From Actinomadura nitritigenes (GTDB taxonomy: Bacteria; Actinomycetota; Actinomycetes; Streptosporangiales; Streptosporangiaceae), in NCBI RefSeq assembly GCF_017573545.1, contig NZ_JAGEOK010000008.1, positions 62,001 to 126,000 of the forward strand: 64,000 bases of DNA, given 5' to 3'. A program made the position numbers and the translations under genes. Shown here piece by piece: positions 53,657-63,129 of this stretch. Below the pieces are notes generated by a model. The model searched no databases, was not told the DNA's origin, and was given only the letters and a program-made list of their open reading frames with translations. How positions within the stretch are numbered: the first letter of the stretch is position 1; every line of letters begins with the position of its first letter.

Positions 53657-54622
53657 ATGCCTTCTCGGGACTTTTCGTTGCACGGGGCCATCGACCTGGG
53701 GGCTCGCCAGGCGGCCGCCAGGAAGCAGCAGGAGCGCCGGGCGCAGGCCGGTGCGGCGCCCGCGGGCGGCCCGGCCGGCGGCGCGCCCGCCGCCGGACAG
53801 TACGTCGTGGACGTCACCGACCAGACCTTCAACACCGAGGTCGTGGAGCGGTCGCAGACCGTCCCGGTGCTCGTCGACTTCTGGGCCGACTGGTGCGGGC
53901 CGTGCAAGCAGCTCAGCCCGATCCTGGAGAAGCTCGCCACCGAGGCCGCCGGCAAGTGGATCCTCGCCAAGGTCGACATCGACGCCAACCCGCAGCTCGG
54001 CGCGTACATGCAGCAGATGGGCGTGCGCGGCATCCCGTTCGTCGCGGCGGTCGTGGCCGGGCAGCTGCTGCCGTTCCTGAACGGCGCGGCCCCCGAGCCG
54101 CAGGTCCGGCAGGCGATCGACCAGCTCTTCGAGGCGCTGCGGCAGGAGGGCATCCTGCCGGAGCCCCCGCCGGGCGAGGCCGCGGCCGCCGGCGAGGAGG
54201 CGGCGCCGGCCGGGTCGGTGTACTCCGAGGCCGAGGACGCGCTGCAGCGCGGCGACCTCGACGGCGCGAAGGCCGCCTTCGAGCGGATCCTCGCCGGGAA
54301 CCCGAGGGACGGCCAGGCCAAGCAGGGCCTCGCGCTGGTCGAGCTGAGCCTGCGGGTGGAGCGGCTGGACCCCGAGCGCACCGTCCAGGAGGCGGCGGAC
54401 AAGCCCGGCGACGTGCAGGCGCAGCTCCGCGCCGCGGACGTCGAGATGGTGTCCGGCCGGATCGACGACGCGTTCGGGCGGCTGCTCACCGCGGTGCGCG
54501 GCAGCGCGGGCGACGACCGCGACGCGGCCCGCACGCACCTGCTGTCGCTGTTCGAGCTGCTCCCGCCGGACGACCCCCGCGTCGCCAAGGCCCGCCGCTC
54601 CCTCCAGGCCGCGTTGTTCTAG
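53657..54622 (+). CDS. Thioredoxin-domain/TPR protein (CnoX/YbbN-like)
   Basis: 321 residues from ATG 53657; the frame extends further upstream but with Arg-rich non-homologous sequence. Thioredoxin domain (about 50-150) with an active-site WCGPCK and cis-Pro GIPF, then a C-terminal tetratricopeptide-like half (YSEAEDALQRGDLDGAKAAFERIL, HLLSLFELLPPDDPRVAKARRSL). E. coli CnoX holds such a layout and acts as a chaperone-redoxin with GroEL; here both cysteines are kept, so redox activity is possible. Corresponds to Rv1324. Confidence 0.92.
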   Translation: MPSRDFSLHGAIDLGARQAAARKQQERRAQAGAAPAGGPAGGAPAAGQYVVDVTDQTFNTEVVERSQTVPVLVDFWADWCGPCKQLSPILEKLATEAAGKWILAKVDIDANPQLGAYMQQMGVRGIPFVAAVVAGQLLPFLNGAAPEPQVRQAIDQLFEALRQEGILPEPPPGEAAAAGEEAAPAGSVYSEAEDALQRGDLDGAKAAFERILAGNPRDGQAKQGLALVELSLRVERLDPERTVQEAADKPGDVQAQLRAADVEMVSGRIDDAFGRLLTAVRGSAGDDRDAARTHLLSLFELLPPDDPRVAKARRSLQAALF

Positions 54623-54660
54623 CGATCACGGTCAAGGGGCTCGCCCCTTGACCGTGATCG
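54623..54660 (+). terminator. Strong hairpin terminator
   Basis: Perfect 17-bp stem CGATCACGGTCAAGGGG and complement with a CTCG loop, immediately after the thioredoxin/TPR stop codon. Confidence 0.85.
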
Positions 54661-54831
54661 GGCGAGCGCGACCTCGCTTCGCGAGCTTCCCGGGTGGGGC
54701 TCGCCTTCGGCTTGGGCCCCGCCGGTCAGGTGGCGCGCTCGCGTGACGGCCGGGCGCCGAATCGCCCTGCCCGCGTGCGATTGCGGCGGGCCGGCGGCCT
54801 TGGGACGCCCGGAATCGGGCATGTAGCCGGT

Positions 54832-55554
54832 GTGAGCGCTCGTGTCGTGACCATCTCCGCCGCGTTCGGCGCGCGGGGCGACGTGGTCGGCCCCGCGGTC
54901 GCCGAGCGCCTCGGGCTGCCGTTCCTCGACCGGGCCATCCCCGTGCGGGTCGCCGGCGAGATCGGATGCACGCTGGAGGAGGCGCTCGCGCACGACGGCC
55001 GCGCCGAGAGCGGCATCGGCCGCATCCTCGCGGGCGCCGCGCGGCTGCCGAACGTCGCGCTCGGCGCCATGGACGTCTACCTCCCCGAGCAGGCGGTCAT
55101 CCGTCCCGAGGAGTTCGTCGAGCACACCGAGAGCGTCATCCACCGGACGGCGGAGCGCGGCGGCGGCGTGCTGCTCGGCCGCGCCGCCGCCCTGGTGCTG
55201 GCCGGCCTCCCGGGCGTGCTGCACGTCCGGCTGGACGGCCCGCGGGAGCGCCGTCTCGCGGTCGCCGCGCACGAGCTGGCGAAGGCCGCCGAGGGGCGGG
55301 CGGCGGCGGTCCCGGGCGCCCGCCGGGGCCGGGCCGGGGGCGGGACGCGCGGTCCGGGTGGGGCGACCGGGACGCCGGACCGCGATGTTGAGCGTATGCT
55401 CGATGACAACGACCGCGCCCGCACGGCCTACGTGAAGCACTTTTACGGGGCCGACCCCGCCGATCCGCGGCTCTACCATCTCGTGATCGACACCACGAGG
55501 CTGCCCGTATCCGCCGCCGTCGACCTGATCGCGGCCGCGGCGCGGGCGCTGTGA
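54832..55554 (+). CDS. Cytidylate-kinase-like protein
   Basis: 240 residues from GTG 54832 (SARVVTISAAFGARGDVVGPAVAERLGLPFLDRAIP). The start resembles the cytidylate kinase-like 2 family, which has a loosely conserved P-loop (here SAAFGARGDVVG instead of GxxGSGKG/S). Later VLLGRAAALVLAGLPGVLHVRLDGPRERRL and DDNDRARTAYVKHFYGADPADPRLYHLVIDT match the family. A Gly/Ala/Arg insertion near 155-180 is low complexity. Substrate unknown. Confidence 0.82.
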   Translation: MSARVVTISAAFGARGDVVGPAVAERLGLPFLDRAIPVRVAGEIGCTLEEALAHDGRAESGIGRILAGAARLPNVALGAMDVYLPEQAVIRPEEFVEHTESVIHRTAERGGGVLLGRAAALVLAGLPGVLHVRLDGPRERRLAVAAHELAKAAEGRAAAVPGARRGRAGGGTRGPGGATGTPDRDVERMLDDNDRARTAYVKHFYGADPADPRLYHLVIDTTRLPVSAAVDLIAAAARAL

Positions 55555-55656
55555 GCCGCAGGCGGAGAGGGCGACGGCCCCCGGGCGTCCCGAGCCCCCA
55601 TGGGACGTGGCGGCCGGGACGAGGACGTACCCGGTAGCAAGAGGGAGCAGGTTGTC

Positions 55657-57060
55657 GTGGCGAGCGTGCCCAGCGTTTCGTACTCCATCACCGTCCGGCT
55701 GGAGGTCCCGGCCGGCGGCAAGGCGGTCAGCCAGATCACGCACGTGGTCGAGAACGCCGGCGGCATCGTCACGGCCCTCGACGTCAACACGGCGGGGCAC
55801 GAGACGCTGCGCATCGACGTGACGATCGCCACCCGCGACACCCAGCACGCCGAGGCGATCGCGAGCGCGCTCGAGAAGATCGACTCCATCAAGATCCACA
55901 AGGTCAGCGACCGGACCTTCCTCATGCACCTCGGCGGCAAGATCGAGATGCAGTCGAAGGTGCCGCTGCGCAACCGCGACGAGCTCTCGATGGCCTACAC
56001 GCCCGGCGTCGCCCGGGTGTCGCTCGCCATCGCCCGCAACCCCGAGGACGTCCGCCGGCTGACGATCAAGCGCAACAGCGTCGCGGTCGTCACCGACGGG
56101 TCGGCGGTGCTGGGCCTCGGCAACATCGGCCCGGAGGCGGCGCTGCCGGTGATGGAGGGCAAGGCGGCGCTGTTCAAGCGGTTCGCCGGGATCGACGCGT
56201 GGCCGATCTGCCTGGACACCCAGGACACCGACGAGATCGTCCGGACGGTGCAGATCCTCGCGCCCGCGTTCGGCGGCATCAACCTGGAGGACATCTCCGC
56301 GCCGCGCTGCTTCGAGGTCGAGCGGCGGCTCCGCGAGCTGCTGGACATCCCGGTCTTCCACGACGACCAGCACGGCACCGCGATCTGCGTGCTGGCCGCG
56401 CTGACCAACGCGCTGCGGGTCGTCGGCAAGGACATCGGCTCGGTCCGGATCACGATGGCGGGCGCGGGCGCGGCCGGCACCGCCATCCTGAAGCTGCTCA
56501 TGCACGCCGGCGCGCGCGACCTGATCGTCTGCGACTACCGGGGCGCGGTGCACAAGGGCCGCGCCGACCTGGACGACTCGCTGCGCTGGATCGCCGAGCA
56601 CACCAACACCGCCGGCTACTCCGGCGACCTGCGCGGCGCGGTGAAGGACGCGGACGTGTTCATCGGCGTGTCCGCGCCCGGCATCCTCAACGGCGACGAC
56701 ATCGCGACGATGAACGAGGACGCGATCGTGTTCGCGCTGGCGAACCCGGAGCCGGAGGTGTCGCCGGACGAGGCGCGCGAGCACGCCGCCGTCGTCGCGA
56801 CGGGCCGCAGCGACTACCCGAACCAGATCAACAACGTGCTGGCGTTCCCGGGCGTCTTCCGCGGGCTGCTGGACGCGCAGGCCGACGGGGTCACCGAGGC
56901 GATGCTGGCGGCGGCGGCGCAGGCGCTGGCCGAGGTCGTCACGCCGGGCGAGCTGGGCCCGAACTACATCGTGCCGAGCGTGTTCCACCCGGAGGTGGCG
57001 TCCCGCGTCGCGGGCGCCGTCCGCGAGGCCGCCGGCGGCCGCCCCCGCACCGAGGCGTAG
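55657..57060 (+). CDS. NAD-dependent malic enzyme with N-terminal ACT domain
   Basis: 467 residues from GTG 55657 (GAGGGAG upstream). Oxidative decarboxylation of malate to pyruvate. The N-terminal ~75 residues ([31 protein letters not shown]) are an ACT regulatory domain. The enzyme part shows [50 protein letters not shown] (metal), FHDDQHGTA and NAD motif AGAGAAG. ACT-fused malic enzymes are common in actinobacteria and may respond to an amino acid. Confidence 0.94.
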   Translation: MASVPSVSYSITVRLEVPAGGKAVSQITHVVENAGGIVTALDVNTAGHETLRIDVTIATRDTQHAEAIASALEKIDSIKIHKVSDRTFLMHLGGKIEMQSKVPLRNRDELSMAYTPGVARVSLAIARNPEDVRRLTIKRNSVAVVTDGSAVLGLGNIGPEAALPVMEGKAALFKRFAGIDAWPICLDTQDTDEIVRTVQILAPAFGGINLEDISAPRCFEVERRLRELLDIPVFHDDQHGTAICVLAALTNALRVVGKDIGSVRITMAGAGAAGTAILKLLMHAGARDLIVCDYRGAVHKGRADLDDSLRWIAEHTNTAGYSGDLRGAVKDADVFIGVSAPGILNGDDIATMNEDAIVFALANPEPEVSPDEAREHAAVVATGRSDYPNQINNVLAFPGVFRGLLDAQADGVTEAMLAAAAQALAEVVTPGELGPNYIVPSVFHPEVASRVAGAVREAAGGRPRTEA

Positions 57061-57079
57061 CCGCCGCCTCGCCTCCGCG

Positions 57080-57112
57080 GCCCGGTCCGGGGCGGGCCCC
57101 GCCGGACCGGGC
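57080..57112. terminator. Hairpin between convergent genes
   Basis: 11-bp stem GCCCGGTCCGG / CCGGACCGGGC, 19 bp after the malic enzyme stop and 29 bp before the cell-surface protein stop. Confidence 0.7.
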
Positions 57113-57141
57113 GGTTCGGCCGCTTCAGTCGTGCGGCCGGT

Positions 57142-57807
57142 TCAGTCGGTCTTCTTCGCGAACACCTGGTCGCGGCGGCGGGGCCAGATCCCGCCGTACC
57201 AGAAGATGACCACGCCGGTGAGCATCACGCCGACGCCGGTCGCGGCCCGGGCCCACAGGACGGTGTCCGGGCCGGTGTGCGGCAGCTTGGTCGGCGCGGT
57301 CTTGTGCGGCGCGGCGCCCGCGTGCTTGCAGTTCGCCGTGAGCGAGCGGGTCTCGATCTGCTTGTTGGCCCAGTCGACCTGCACGAGCGTCCGCCGGTCC
57401 TCCTTCAGCTCGACCGTCACGGTCTTGCTGTCGTGAGGGGCGACGGTCGCGGGGACGGTCGCGCTGTCGTCGTTCTTGAGGACGGTGAAGTCCTCGCGCT
57501 GCGTGCCGGTGTTGCGGACGGTCACGCGGACGGACCGCGACGGGCAGGACACCGACCCGATGGTGGCGGTGACGGGCTGCGGCACGGCCGTGCTGCTCGG
57601 CGTCTTCGACGGCGTCTTGGACGGCTTGTGCGTCGTCTTCGTCGGCGAGGGGGACGTCCCCGTGCCGCTGGGGCTCGGGCTCGCCGACGTGGAGGTGGTG
57701 GAGGACGCCCGCGCGCCGGAGCCCGACGACTTCATGAGGGCCGGTACGGCGATCAGTGCGCCGATGACGAGAAACACTGCGGCGATGATGACCCTGGGCA
57801 ACTGCAT
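57142..57807 (-). CDS. LPXTG-type cell-wall-anchored protein
   Basis: 221 residues from ATG 57807 (GAGGAGG upstream). The N-terminal hydrophobic helix (VIIAAVFLVIGALIAVPAL) is a signal or anchor, followed by a Ser/Thr/Pro-rich stalk, then an Ig-like domain of about 90 residues with two cysteines (GSVSCPSRSVRVTVRNTG, LTANCKH). The C-terminus has LPHTG, a hydrophobic helix and basic WPRRRDQ, the sorting signal for sortase, as in Streptomyces surface proteins. No sortase gene is in the window. Confidence 0.85.
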   Translation of the reverse strand: MQLPRVIIAAVFLVIGALIAVPALMKSSGSGARASSTTSTSASPSPSGTGTSPSPTKTTHKPSKTPSKTPSSTAVPQPVTATIGSVSCPSRSVRVTVRNTGTQREDFTVLKNDDSATVPATVAPHDSKTVTVELKEDRRTLVQVDWANKQIETRSLTANCKHAGAAPHKTAPTKLPHTGPDTVLWARAATGVGVMLTGVVIFWYGGIWPRRRDQVFAKKTD

Positions 57808-58006
57808 CGCTGTCCTCCTCATCCGCCCTTCGGGCGGTCGCCCCGGGGGTCTCGGGGGGTCCGGGCTGAGCGGGCGGCCGGGTGATCCTGGATCATTCTT
57901 AACCTAGGCGGTTGTGGTGCCGATATCCCCATCGCTAGGAATGCCTAACAGGCTAACGAGCGGGGGGACGTGCCGTGGGAGGTCCGCGCAACGCATGATG
58001 GAACCC

Positions 58007-58582
58007 ATGGAAGACGGCATCAGGGTGGGCCTTCTGCTGGTCGCGACGCCTCAACTGGAGGATCCCAACTTCAGGCGCAGCGTCGTCCTGCTGGTCGAGC
58101 ACGACATGGACGGGGGCACACTGGGGGTTGTCCTGAACCGGCCGACCGAGATCCCGGTCGACCGGGTGCTGCCGCCGTGGGCCGAGCTGGTGACGGGCCC
58201 GTCGGTGGTGTTCCAGGGCGGCCCGGTCGCGCTGGACAACGCGCTCGCCCTGGCCCGCCTGCCGGGCGAGGACGAGCCGCTCGGCTGGCGGGCGCTGGAG
58301 GGCGGCTCGGAGGTCGCCCGGGTCGGCCTGGTCGACCTGGAGGCGCCGCCGGGGCTGCTGGCGCCGGAGCTGCTGCAGCTGCGGGTGTTCGCCGGGTACG
58401 CCGGCTGGTCGGCCGGGCAGCTGCGCGGCGAGATCGAGGACGGCGCCTGGTACCTGGTGCCGGCCGAGGCGGGCGACGTGTTCGCCGGGAACCCGGACCG
58501 GCTGTGGCAGGAGGTGCTCCGCCGGCAGGGCGGTGACCTGGCGTTCGTCTCCACTTTCCCCGAGGACCCGACGCTGAACTAA
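58007..58582 (+). CDS. YqgE/AlgH family protein
   Basis: 191 residues from ATG 58007; ATG 57995 or 57998 are alternatives and sit nearer GGAGG. Conserved features: GLLLVATPQLEDPNFRRSVVLLVEHD, GGTLGVVLNRPTEIPVDRVLP, VVFQGGPV and FAGYAGWSAGQLRGEIEDGAWYLVPA. Uncharacterised but widespread; the name AlgH comes from alginate regulation in Pseudomonas and need not apply here. Followed closely (9 bp) by the DUF3039 gene. Confidence 0.92.
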   Translation: MEDGIRVGLLLVATPQLEDPNFRRSVVLLVEHDMDGGTLGVVLNRPTEIPVDRVLPPWAELVTGPSVVFQGGPVALDNALALARLPGEDEPLGWRALEGGSEVARVGLVDLEAPPGLLAPELLQLRVFAGYAGWSAGQLRGEIEDGAWYLVPAEAGDVFAGNPDRLWQEVLRRQGGDLAFVSTFPEDPTLN

Positions 58583-58591
58583 GGTGATGAC

Positions 58592-58855
58592 GTGAGTACG
58601 AAGATCCTTCCCGACAGCGACACCCAGCAGGACGTCCGGCCGGACCTCTCGCACGGTGACGGCGACCACGAGCGGTTCGCCCACTACGTGAAGAAGGCCA
58701 AGATCACCGAGAGCGCGGTGACCGGCACGCCGGTGATCGCGCTGTGCGGCAAGGTCTGGGTGCCGAACCGGGATCCGAAGAAGTACCCGGTCTGCCCGGA
58801 GTGCAAGGAGATCTACGAGTCCATGCAGTCGGGCGGGGGCAAGGGCGACGACTGA
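58592..58855 (+). CDS. DUF3039 protein
   Basis: 87 residues. HERFAHYVKKAKITESAVTGTPVIALCGKVWVPNRDPKKYPVCPECKEIYE is the DUF3039 core, with a Cys then CPEC, a probable zinc-binding site. Short conserved actinobacterial protein, usually near a DEAD-type helicase gene; here that helicase is two genes downstream. Function unknown. Probably co-transcribed with yqgE. Confidence 0.92.
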   Translation: MSTKILPDSDTQQDVRPDLSHGDGDHERFAHYVKKAKITESAVTGTPVIALCGKVWVPNRDPKKYPVCPECKEIYESMQSGGGKGDD

Positions 58856-59023
58856 CGGCCGGCTGAGAGCCGGATGAGGGCGCCGGGCCGACCGGCCCGC
58901 GCGCCCCCGTGACGGTCCCGCGGTCAGGTTCGCCGGAAGGGCGGACGCGCCACCGCGGGGCTTTCGCCTTTCCACACCTGCTTTTCCAGATCAGCTTTCC
59001 AAACGGGGACATACGGGGGACAG

Positions 59024-60151
59024 ATGCGGCGGTTCGCCGGGGTTTCGCTGTGCGCACTGACGGTCACGGTGTGTGCGGTGTCGAGTTCGATGAGTGACGG
59101 CCCGCGCGCGCGGGCCAGGATCGTCCGGGCGGGCCAGCCCCTCCCGGCGGGCGAGACCGGCGCGATGGGGACCGCCGGCGCGGAGGGGAAGGCCGACGCG
59201 GAGGGGAAGGACGGGTGCGGGCAGGGCGCCGCGGCCCGGGCGGCGCACCCGCGCGACGCGGGCGGGGAGCTGAGCCGCGGCCAGGTCGTCGCGATGCTCG
59301 GGGACCTGCGCAGGACGCTCCGCGAGCGGTACGGCACGGCTGACGAGGCACGGTTCGACGCGGGGCGGTCGGACGAGGCGCGGCGGCGGGCGCTGGTGGT
59401 CCCGGTGCGCTTCCACGTCCTCGCCGCCGGGCGGGCGGGGCGGCTGTCCAGGGCGGCCGTCCGGAGCCAGATCGCCACGCTGAACGCGGCGTACAGCGGG
59501 CGGACGGGCGGTGCCGACACCGGCGTGCGGTTCCGCCTCGCCGGCTACGACGTGACGAACAAGGCCGCCTGGTTCTCCCACCCGCGGAAGTACCAGGGCG
59601 TCATCAAGCGCAAGCTGCGCAGGGGCGGGCGCGGCACGCTCAACCTGTACACGGCGGCCGTGGGCAGCGACGTCCTCGGGTTCTCGACCTTCCCGCAGTG
59701 GTACCGCAGGAGCCCGCGCATGGACGGTGTCGTCATCGACTACCGCAGCCTCCCGCACGGCTCCTACCGGCGCTTCAACCGCGGCTACACGGCCGTCCAC
59801 GAGATCGGGCACTGGCTGGGGCTGCTGCACACGTTCCAGGGCGGGTGCACGCCGCCCGGCGACGGGGTGTCCGACACCCCGTACGAGGCTTCCCCGGCGC
59901 AAGGGTGCCCTGACTATAAGGACAGCTGCCCGCAGCGCGGCGACGACCCGGTGCACAACTTCATGAACTACGGGTTCGACTCCTGCATGCGGGAGTTCAC
60001 CCCAGGTCAGGGCCGTCGCATCCGCGCCGCGTGGGCCGCGTACCGGGCGGCGGGGCACGGGCACGGGCGGGGCCGCGCGCGCGAGCGCGGGAGTGTGGAT
60101 CGCGGCACAGGAGGGGCCGGGGCGGCGCGATCTGTCGGTGGGGCTCGGTAG
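59024..60151 (+). CDS. Secreted pappalysin-like (M43B) zinc metalloprotease
   Basis: 375 residues. Signal peptide MRRFAGVSLCALTVTVCAVSS. A Gly/Ala/Glu-rich propeptide-like region runs to about 100. The catalytic domain has zinc motif HEIGHWLGLLHTF, a cysteine-rich loop (GGCTPPGDGVSDTPYE, GCPDYKDSCP) and Met-turn NFMNYGFDSC, all M43B features. The last ~40 residues are Arg/Gly-rich. It separates DUF3039 from the helicase, which are usually closer, so it may be a later insertion. Substrate unknown. Confidence 0.9.
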   Translation: MRRFAGVSLCALTVTVCAVSSSMSDGPRARARIVRAGQPLPAGETGAMGTAGAEGKADAEGKDGCGQGAAARAAHPRDAGGELSRGQVVAMLGDLRRTLRERYGTADEARFDAGRSDEARRRALVVPVRFHVLAAGRAGRLSRAAVRSQIATLNAAYSGRTGGADTGVRFRLAGYDVTNKAAWFSHPRKYQGVIKRKLRRGGRGTLNLYTAAVGSDVLGFSTFPQWYRRSPRMDGVVIDYRSLPHGSYRRFNRGYTAVHEIGHWLGLLHTFQGGCTPPGDGVSDTPYEASPAQGCPDYKDSCPQRGDDPVHNFMNYGFDSCMREFTPGQGRRIRAAWAAYRAAGHGHGRGRARERGSVDRGTGGAGAARSVGGAR

Positions 60152-60157
60152 CCTGCT

Positions 60158-61927
60158 ATGACCGTGAGCACCTTCGCCGCATCGAGCATGCCCCCCGCGT
60201 TCCCCGAGCGGGCCGCCTGGGGGACCGCGCAATCCCTGCGCGCCTGGCAGCAGCAGGCGCTGGAGGCTTACTTCGGCACGGACGGGCAGCAGCCGGGCCC
60301 GCGCGACTTCCTCACCGTCGCGACGCCCGGCGCCGGCAAGACGACGTTCGCGCTGCGACTGGCCCGGGAGCTGATCGAGCGAAGGATCGTCGCCGCGATC
60401 ACGATCGTCTGCCCGACCGAGCACCTGAAGCGGCAGTGGGCGGAGTCCGCCGCCCGCGTCGGCATCAGGATCAACCCGGAGTACCAGAACGGCGACGGGC
60501 CGGTCGGCAAGGACTTCCACGGCGTCGCCGTCACCTACGCGACCGTCGCGGCGCGCCCGGCGCTGCACCGCAACCGCACCGAGTCGCGCAAGTCCCTGGT
60601 GATCTTCGACGAGGTGCACCACGCGGGCGACGGCCTGTCCTGGGGCGACGCCGTCCGGGAGGCGTTCGAGCCGGCGACGCGGCGGCTCGCGCTGTCGGGC
60701 ACCCCGTTCCGCACCGACATCAACCCGATCCCGTTCGTCCGCTACGAGGAGGGCCCGGACGGGATCAAGCGCAGCCAGGCCGACTACACCTACGGCTACG
60801 GCCCGGCGCTCGCCGACGGCGTCGTCCGGCCGGTGATCTTCCTGGCGTACGCGGGCGAGATGCGCTGGCGCACCCGCGCCGGCGACGAGATCACCGCGAC
60901 GCTCGGCGAGCCGCTCACCCAGGACCAGACCGCACAGGCGTGGCGGGCCGCGCTCGACCCCAAGGGCGACTGGATCAAGCAGGTCATCGCCGCCGCCGAC
61001 CGCCGCCTCACCGAGCTGCGCCGCGCCATCCCGGACGCGGGCGGGCTGGTCATCGCCACCGACCACGAGGCCGCCCGCGCCTACGCCAAGATGCTGCGCG
61101 CGGTCACCGGGCAGGGCGCGACGATCGTGCTGTCGGACGACCCGACCGCGTCCAAGAAGATCAAGGCGTTCAGCGAGACCGAAGACCGGTGGATGGTCGC
61201 GGTCCGGATGGTGTCGGAGGGCGTCGACATCCCGCGCCTCGCCGTCGGCGTCTACGCCACGTCCACGAGCACGCCGCTGTTCTTCGCGCAGGCGATCGGC
61301 CGTTTCGTCCGCGCCCGCAAGCGCGGCGAGACCGCGTCGGTGTTCCTGCCGTCGGTGCCGACGCTGATGGGGCACGCCGCCGAGCTGGAGGAGGAGCGGG
61401 ACCACGTCCTCGACCGGCCGGTCCGGGAGGACGGCCTCGACGACGACCTGCTCGCCGAGGCGAACCGCAGGCAGGACAACCCGGACGTCGGCGAGGAGCT
61501 GGCGTTCGAGACGGTCGAGGCGTCCGCGACGTTCGACCGCGTCCTGTACGACGGCGGCGAGTTCGGCATGCAGGCCCAGCCGGGGTCCGCCGAGGAGGAG
61601 GAGTTCCTCGGCATCCCCGGCCTGCTGGAGCCCGAGCAGGTGACGCAGCTGCTGCGCAAGCGGCAGGCCGACCAGATCGCCAACGAGCGCCGCCGCAAGA
61701 CCGGCGACCCGCGCGCCGACCGCACCGCCGCCGAGGACCTGCACGCCCTGCGCAAGGAGCTGAACGGCCTGGTCAACGCGTGGAACCACCGCACCGGCCA
61801 GCCGCAGGGCGTGATCCACAGCCAGCTCCGCACGGCGTGCGGCGGGCCCGCCGTCCCGCAGGCCAGCGCGGAGGAGATCCGCCAGCGGATCAGCAAGATC
61901 CGCGAGTGGGCCGCCAAGCGCGCCTGA
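60158..61927 (+). CDS. DEAD/DEAH-box helicase (XPB/UvrB-like superfamily 2)
   Basis: 589 residues. Motif I TPGAGKTT, motif Ia VCPTEHLKRQW, motif II DEVH (FDEVHHAGD), motif III LSGTPFR, motif V MVSEGVDIPR and motif VI QAIGRFVRARKR are all present, so an active SF2 ATPase is expected. The C-terminal ~150 residues are acidic then helical (ELNGLVNAWNHRTGQPQGVIHSQLR). Conserved in actinobacteria near DUF3039; probably DNA metabolism, exact role unknown. Starts 6 bp after the metalloprotease stop. Confidence 0.93.
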   Translation: MTVSTFAASSMPPAFPERAAWGTAQSLRAWQQQALEAYFGTDGQQPGPRDFLTVATPGAGKTTFALRLARELIERRIVAAITIVCPTEHLKRQWAESAARVGIRINPEYQNGDGPVGKDFHGVAVTYATVAARPALHRNRTESRKSLVIFDEVHHAGDGLSWGDAVREAFEPATRRLALSGTPFRTDINPIPFVRYEEGPDGIKRSQADYTYGYGPALADGVVRPVIFLAYAGEMRWRTRAGDEITATLGEPLTQDQTAQAWRAALDPKGDWIKQVIAAADRRLTELRRAIPDAGGLVIATDHEAARAYAKMLRAVTGQGATIVLSDDPTASKKIKAFSETEDRWMVAVRMVSEGVDIPRLAVGVYATSTSTPLFFAQAIGRFVRARKRGETASVFLPSVPTLMGHAAELEEERDHVLDRPVREDGLDDDLLAEANRRQDNPDVGEELAFETVEASATFDRVLYDGGEFGMQAQPGSAEEEEFLGIPGLLEPEQVTQLLRKRQADQIANERRRKTGDPRADRTAAEDLHALRKELNGLVNAWNHRTGQPQGVIHSQLRTACGGPAVPQASAEEIRQRISKIREWAAKRA

Positions 61928-61944
61928 CGCCGGGGCGCCGCGGA

Positions 61945-62472
61945 TCAGTGCGGCGGCGCGAGGTCCAGGGCCTTGATGATGCGGTCGACCGTCTCCTCGG
62001 GGGAGTCGGTGATGGGGACGGTCAGGACGTGCTCGTCCGGGCCGGGCCGTTCCAGGTCGGCGAACTGGCTGTCCAGCAGCCCGGCGCCGAAGAAGTGGCC
62101 GTGCCGCCTGCGCATCCGCTCGGCGATGACGTCGCGGTCGCCGTCGAGCATCACGGTGCGGACGGCGGGCCGCCCGCCGGTGAGCCGGTCGCGGTAGGCG
62201 CGCTTCAGCGCCGAGCAGCTGACGACGCCGGGCCGCCCGGTCTCGAGCCGGTCGTCGATCCACGCGGCGATCGCGCGCAGCCAGGGGGCGCGGTCGGCGT
62301 CGGTCAGCGGATGCCCGGCCCGCATCTTGGCGATGTTCGCGGGGGAGTGGAACGCGTCGGCCTCGGCGTAGTCCCAGCCGAGCCGCTCGGCGAGCAGGCC
62401 GCCGACGGTGGTCTTGCCGCTGCCGGACACGCCGGCGACCAGGATCACTTCGATGTCGGGGGGAGTGCTCAC
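61945..62472 (-). CDS. gntK: Gluconokinase
   Basis: 175-residue kinase phosphorylating D-gluconate to 6-phosphogluconate for the pentose phosphate pathway. P-loop GVSGSGKTT; EADAFHSPANIAKMRAGHPLTDADRAPWL and CSALKRAYRDRL are family signatures, as is GHFFGAGLLDSQFADLE. Convergent with the helicase (17 bp). Its ATG lies two bases from the pncA stop, so the two genes are coupled. Confidence 0.94.
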   Translation of the reverse strand: MSTPPDIEVILVAGVSGSGKTTVGGLLAERLGWDYAEADAFHSPANIAKMRAGHPLTDADRAPWLRAIAAWIDDRLETGRPGVVSCSALKRAYRDRLTGGRPAVRTVMLDGDRDVIAERMRRRHGHFFGAGLLDSQFADLERPGPDEHVLTVPITDSPEETVDRIIKALDLAPPH

Positions 62473-62474
62473 GT

Positions 62475-63059
62475 TCAGTCGCCGCTCACGACCGGGTCGC
62501 CGGAGAGGGCGACGCCCTCGCGCCCGAGCTCGTCCAGGGCGCGGTCGACGGTGGCCTTGCCGACGCCCGCCGTCAGGTCGAGCAGGACCGTGGTGCGCAG
62601 GCCGGCCCGGGCCGCGTCGACGGCGGTGGCGCGGACGCAGTGGTCGGTGGCGATGCCGACGACGTCGACGGCGTCGACGCCGAGGGAGGCGAGCCAGTCG
62701 CCGAGCGGGACGTCGTCGTCGGACACGCCCTCGAAACCGCTGTAGGCGGCGGCCTCGCGGCCCTTGCTGAACACCGTCTCGATGGGGGCGAGCGCCAGGT
62801 TCGGGTGGAAGTCGGCGCCGGGGGTGCCGATCAGGCAGTGCGGGGGCCAGGTGTCGACGAAGTCGGGCCGGTCGGAGAAGTGGCCGCCGGGGTCGAGGTG
62901 GAAGTCGCGGGTCGCGACGATGTGCGCGTAGTCGCCGCCCCGCGCGGCGACGTGGCGGGAGATGGCCGTGGCCACGCCCGCGCCGCCCGCGACGGCGAGC
63001 GACCCGCCCTCGCAGAAGTCGTTCTGCACGTCCACGATGATCAGAGCCTTCTTGCCCAC
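62475..63059 (-). CDS. pncA: Nicotinamidase
   Basis: 194 residues of the isochorismatase fold. Hydrolyses nicotinamide to nicotinate for NAD salvage; its mycobacterial orthologue activates pyrazinamide. Catalytic D10 (IIVDVQNDF), Lys in VFSKGRE and Cys in ATDHCVRAT form the triad. Metal ligands are in TRDFHLDPGGHF. Lies between pncB and gntK, same strand, so nicotinamide to NaMN is encoded together. Confidence 0.94.
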   Translation of the reverse strand: MGKKALIIVDVQNDFCEGGSLAVAGGAGVATAISRHVAARGGDYAHIVATRDFHLDPGGHFSDRPDFVDTWPPHCLIGTPGADFHPNLALAPIETVFSKGREAAAYSGFEGVSDDDVPLGDWLASLGVDAVDVVGIATDHCVRATAVDAARAGLRTTVLLDLTAGVGKATVDRALDELGREGVALSGDPVVSGD

Positions 63060-63129
63060 GACCGCTCCTCTGCCGATGTCTCCCCGCCGTCGACGCTACC
63101 CCAGCGGCGGCCGTGCCCTTCCAGGCCGG

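Noticed and set aside
57912..57942. TTGTGG-N18-TAGGAA as a yqgE promoter
   Set aside because: Plausible position but poor -10; not strong enough to list as a feature.
58991..62263. Very long minus-strand open frame opposite the metalloprotease and helicase genes
   Set aside because: High-GC shadow. The plus-strand genes carry complete family motifs; the antisense product is Arg/Ala/Gly-rich without domains. The same applies to other long antisense frames, for example 39464-42610 and 54619-56988.
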